Shown here piece by piece: positions 29,249 through 29,310 of a DNA stretch of 29,310 bases. The stretch spans positions 1,715,645-1,744,954 of the forward strand of contig BFEA01000063.1 in assembly GCA_003427395.1 (NCBI GenBank). The letters are read 5' to 3'. Within the stretch, counting starts at the first letter, position 1, and the number at the start of each line of letters is the position of its first letter. The translations under genes and the position numbers were made by a program. This DNA is from Chara braunii (lineage: Eukaryota; Streptophyta; Charophyceae; Charales; Characeae). The notes below the pieces were generated by a model. The model was not told where the DNA came from and searched no databases. It saw only the letters and a list, made by a program, of their open reading frames with translations.

Positions 29249-29310
29249 GCTAGGAATCGAACCTAAGACCTTCCGCCAAAGAGGCGGAACACTTAACCAA
29301 TCGGAAAAGT
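29245..29310 (-). tRNA. tRNA-Lys(CTT)-like sequence cut by the window edge
   Basis: On the minus strand a D-arm-like ACTT/AAGT with GATTGGTTAA is followed by an anticodon arm TCCGC-CTCTTTG-GCGGA (29272-29288, anticodon CTT), a five-base variable region and a T arm with GGTTCGATTCC (29253-29263). The 3' acceptor strand would be CGGGTTG. The 5' acceptor strand lies outside the window. A T just after the anticodon is unusual for a working tRNA, so a pseudogene or SINE head is possible. Confidence 0.5.

Overview
The window looks like nuclear DNA from a eukaryote with a large, repeat-rich genome. No bacterial-type genes or operons are visible, and no ORF could be matched to a named gene family except one RING-like zinc-finger reading frame. 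Two LTR ends carry a primer-binding site one base away from the classic plant initiator-Met-tRNA site, so a green-lineage host is plausible. The species cannot be fixed from the sequence. A 901-base N gap (13847-14747) sits inside one retroelement.

Layout. 1-58 is an (AG)n run. 122-217 and 4017-8402 belong to a ~91-bp satellite. It is interrupted twice by insertions with TG...CA ends and 4-bp target duplications: 218-4016 (flanked by CCGG) and 5346-6318 (flanked by AAAG). The first insertion is non-coding and crowded with short perfect hairpins, and it holds a 168-nt foldback. 8403-9480 is GAA-rich and CT-rich DNA. 9490-12440 is a second hairpin-rich non-coding tract, with an internal ~1.26-kb duplication and a family of hairpins whose loop is conserved while the stems vary. 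12591-12945 holds a GGTCC/GGGTCC repeat and a G-run cluster. 13688-15699 is a short minus-strand LTR element broken by the gap. 15707-16322 is a 308-bp tandem duplication.

The only region with real protein-coding character is 18715-20565 on the minus strand. It holds a 178-residue ORF with two adjacent RING-like Cys/His modules of nearly identical spacing. Downstream lies a decayed second copy of the same two modules, with lost ligands, a 20-nt deletion and an early stop. Upstream is an acidic, proline-rich ORF cut short by a 44-bp tandem duplication.

From 21264 a plus-strand LTR (to 21720) with its PBS leads into non-coding internal DNA. 22944-28700 is a mosaic of old duplications: a ~177-bp direct repeat, a large diverged inverted repeat (about 23143-23990 against 26300-27072) and further weak direct similarity. 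The right edge cuts a tRNA-like sequence on the minus strand.

The main unexplained signal is the density of short perfect hairpins in otherwise featureless DNA, far above chance, with evidence that stems change while pairing is kept. The second is the tandem RING-like array with a conserved three-cysteine insert.
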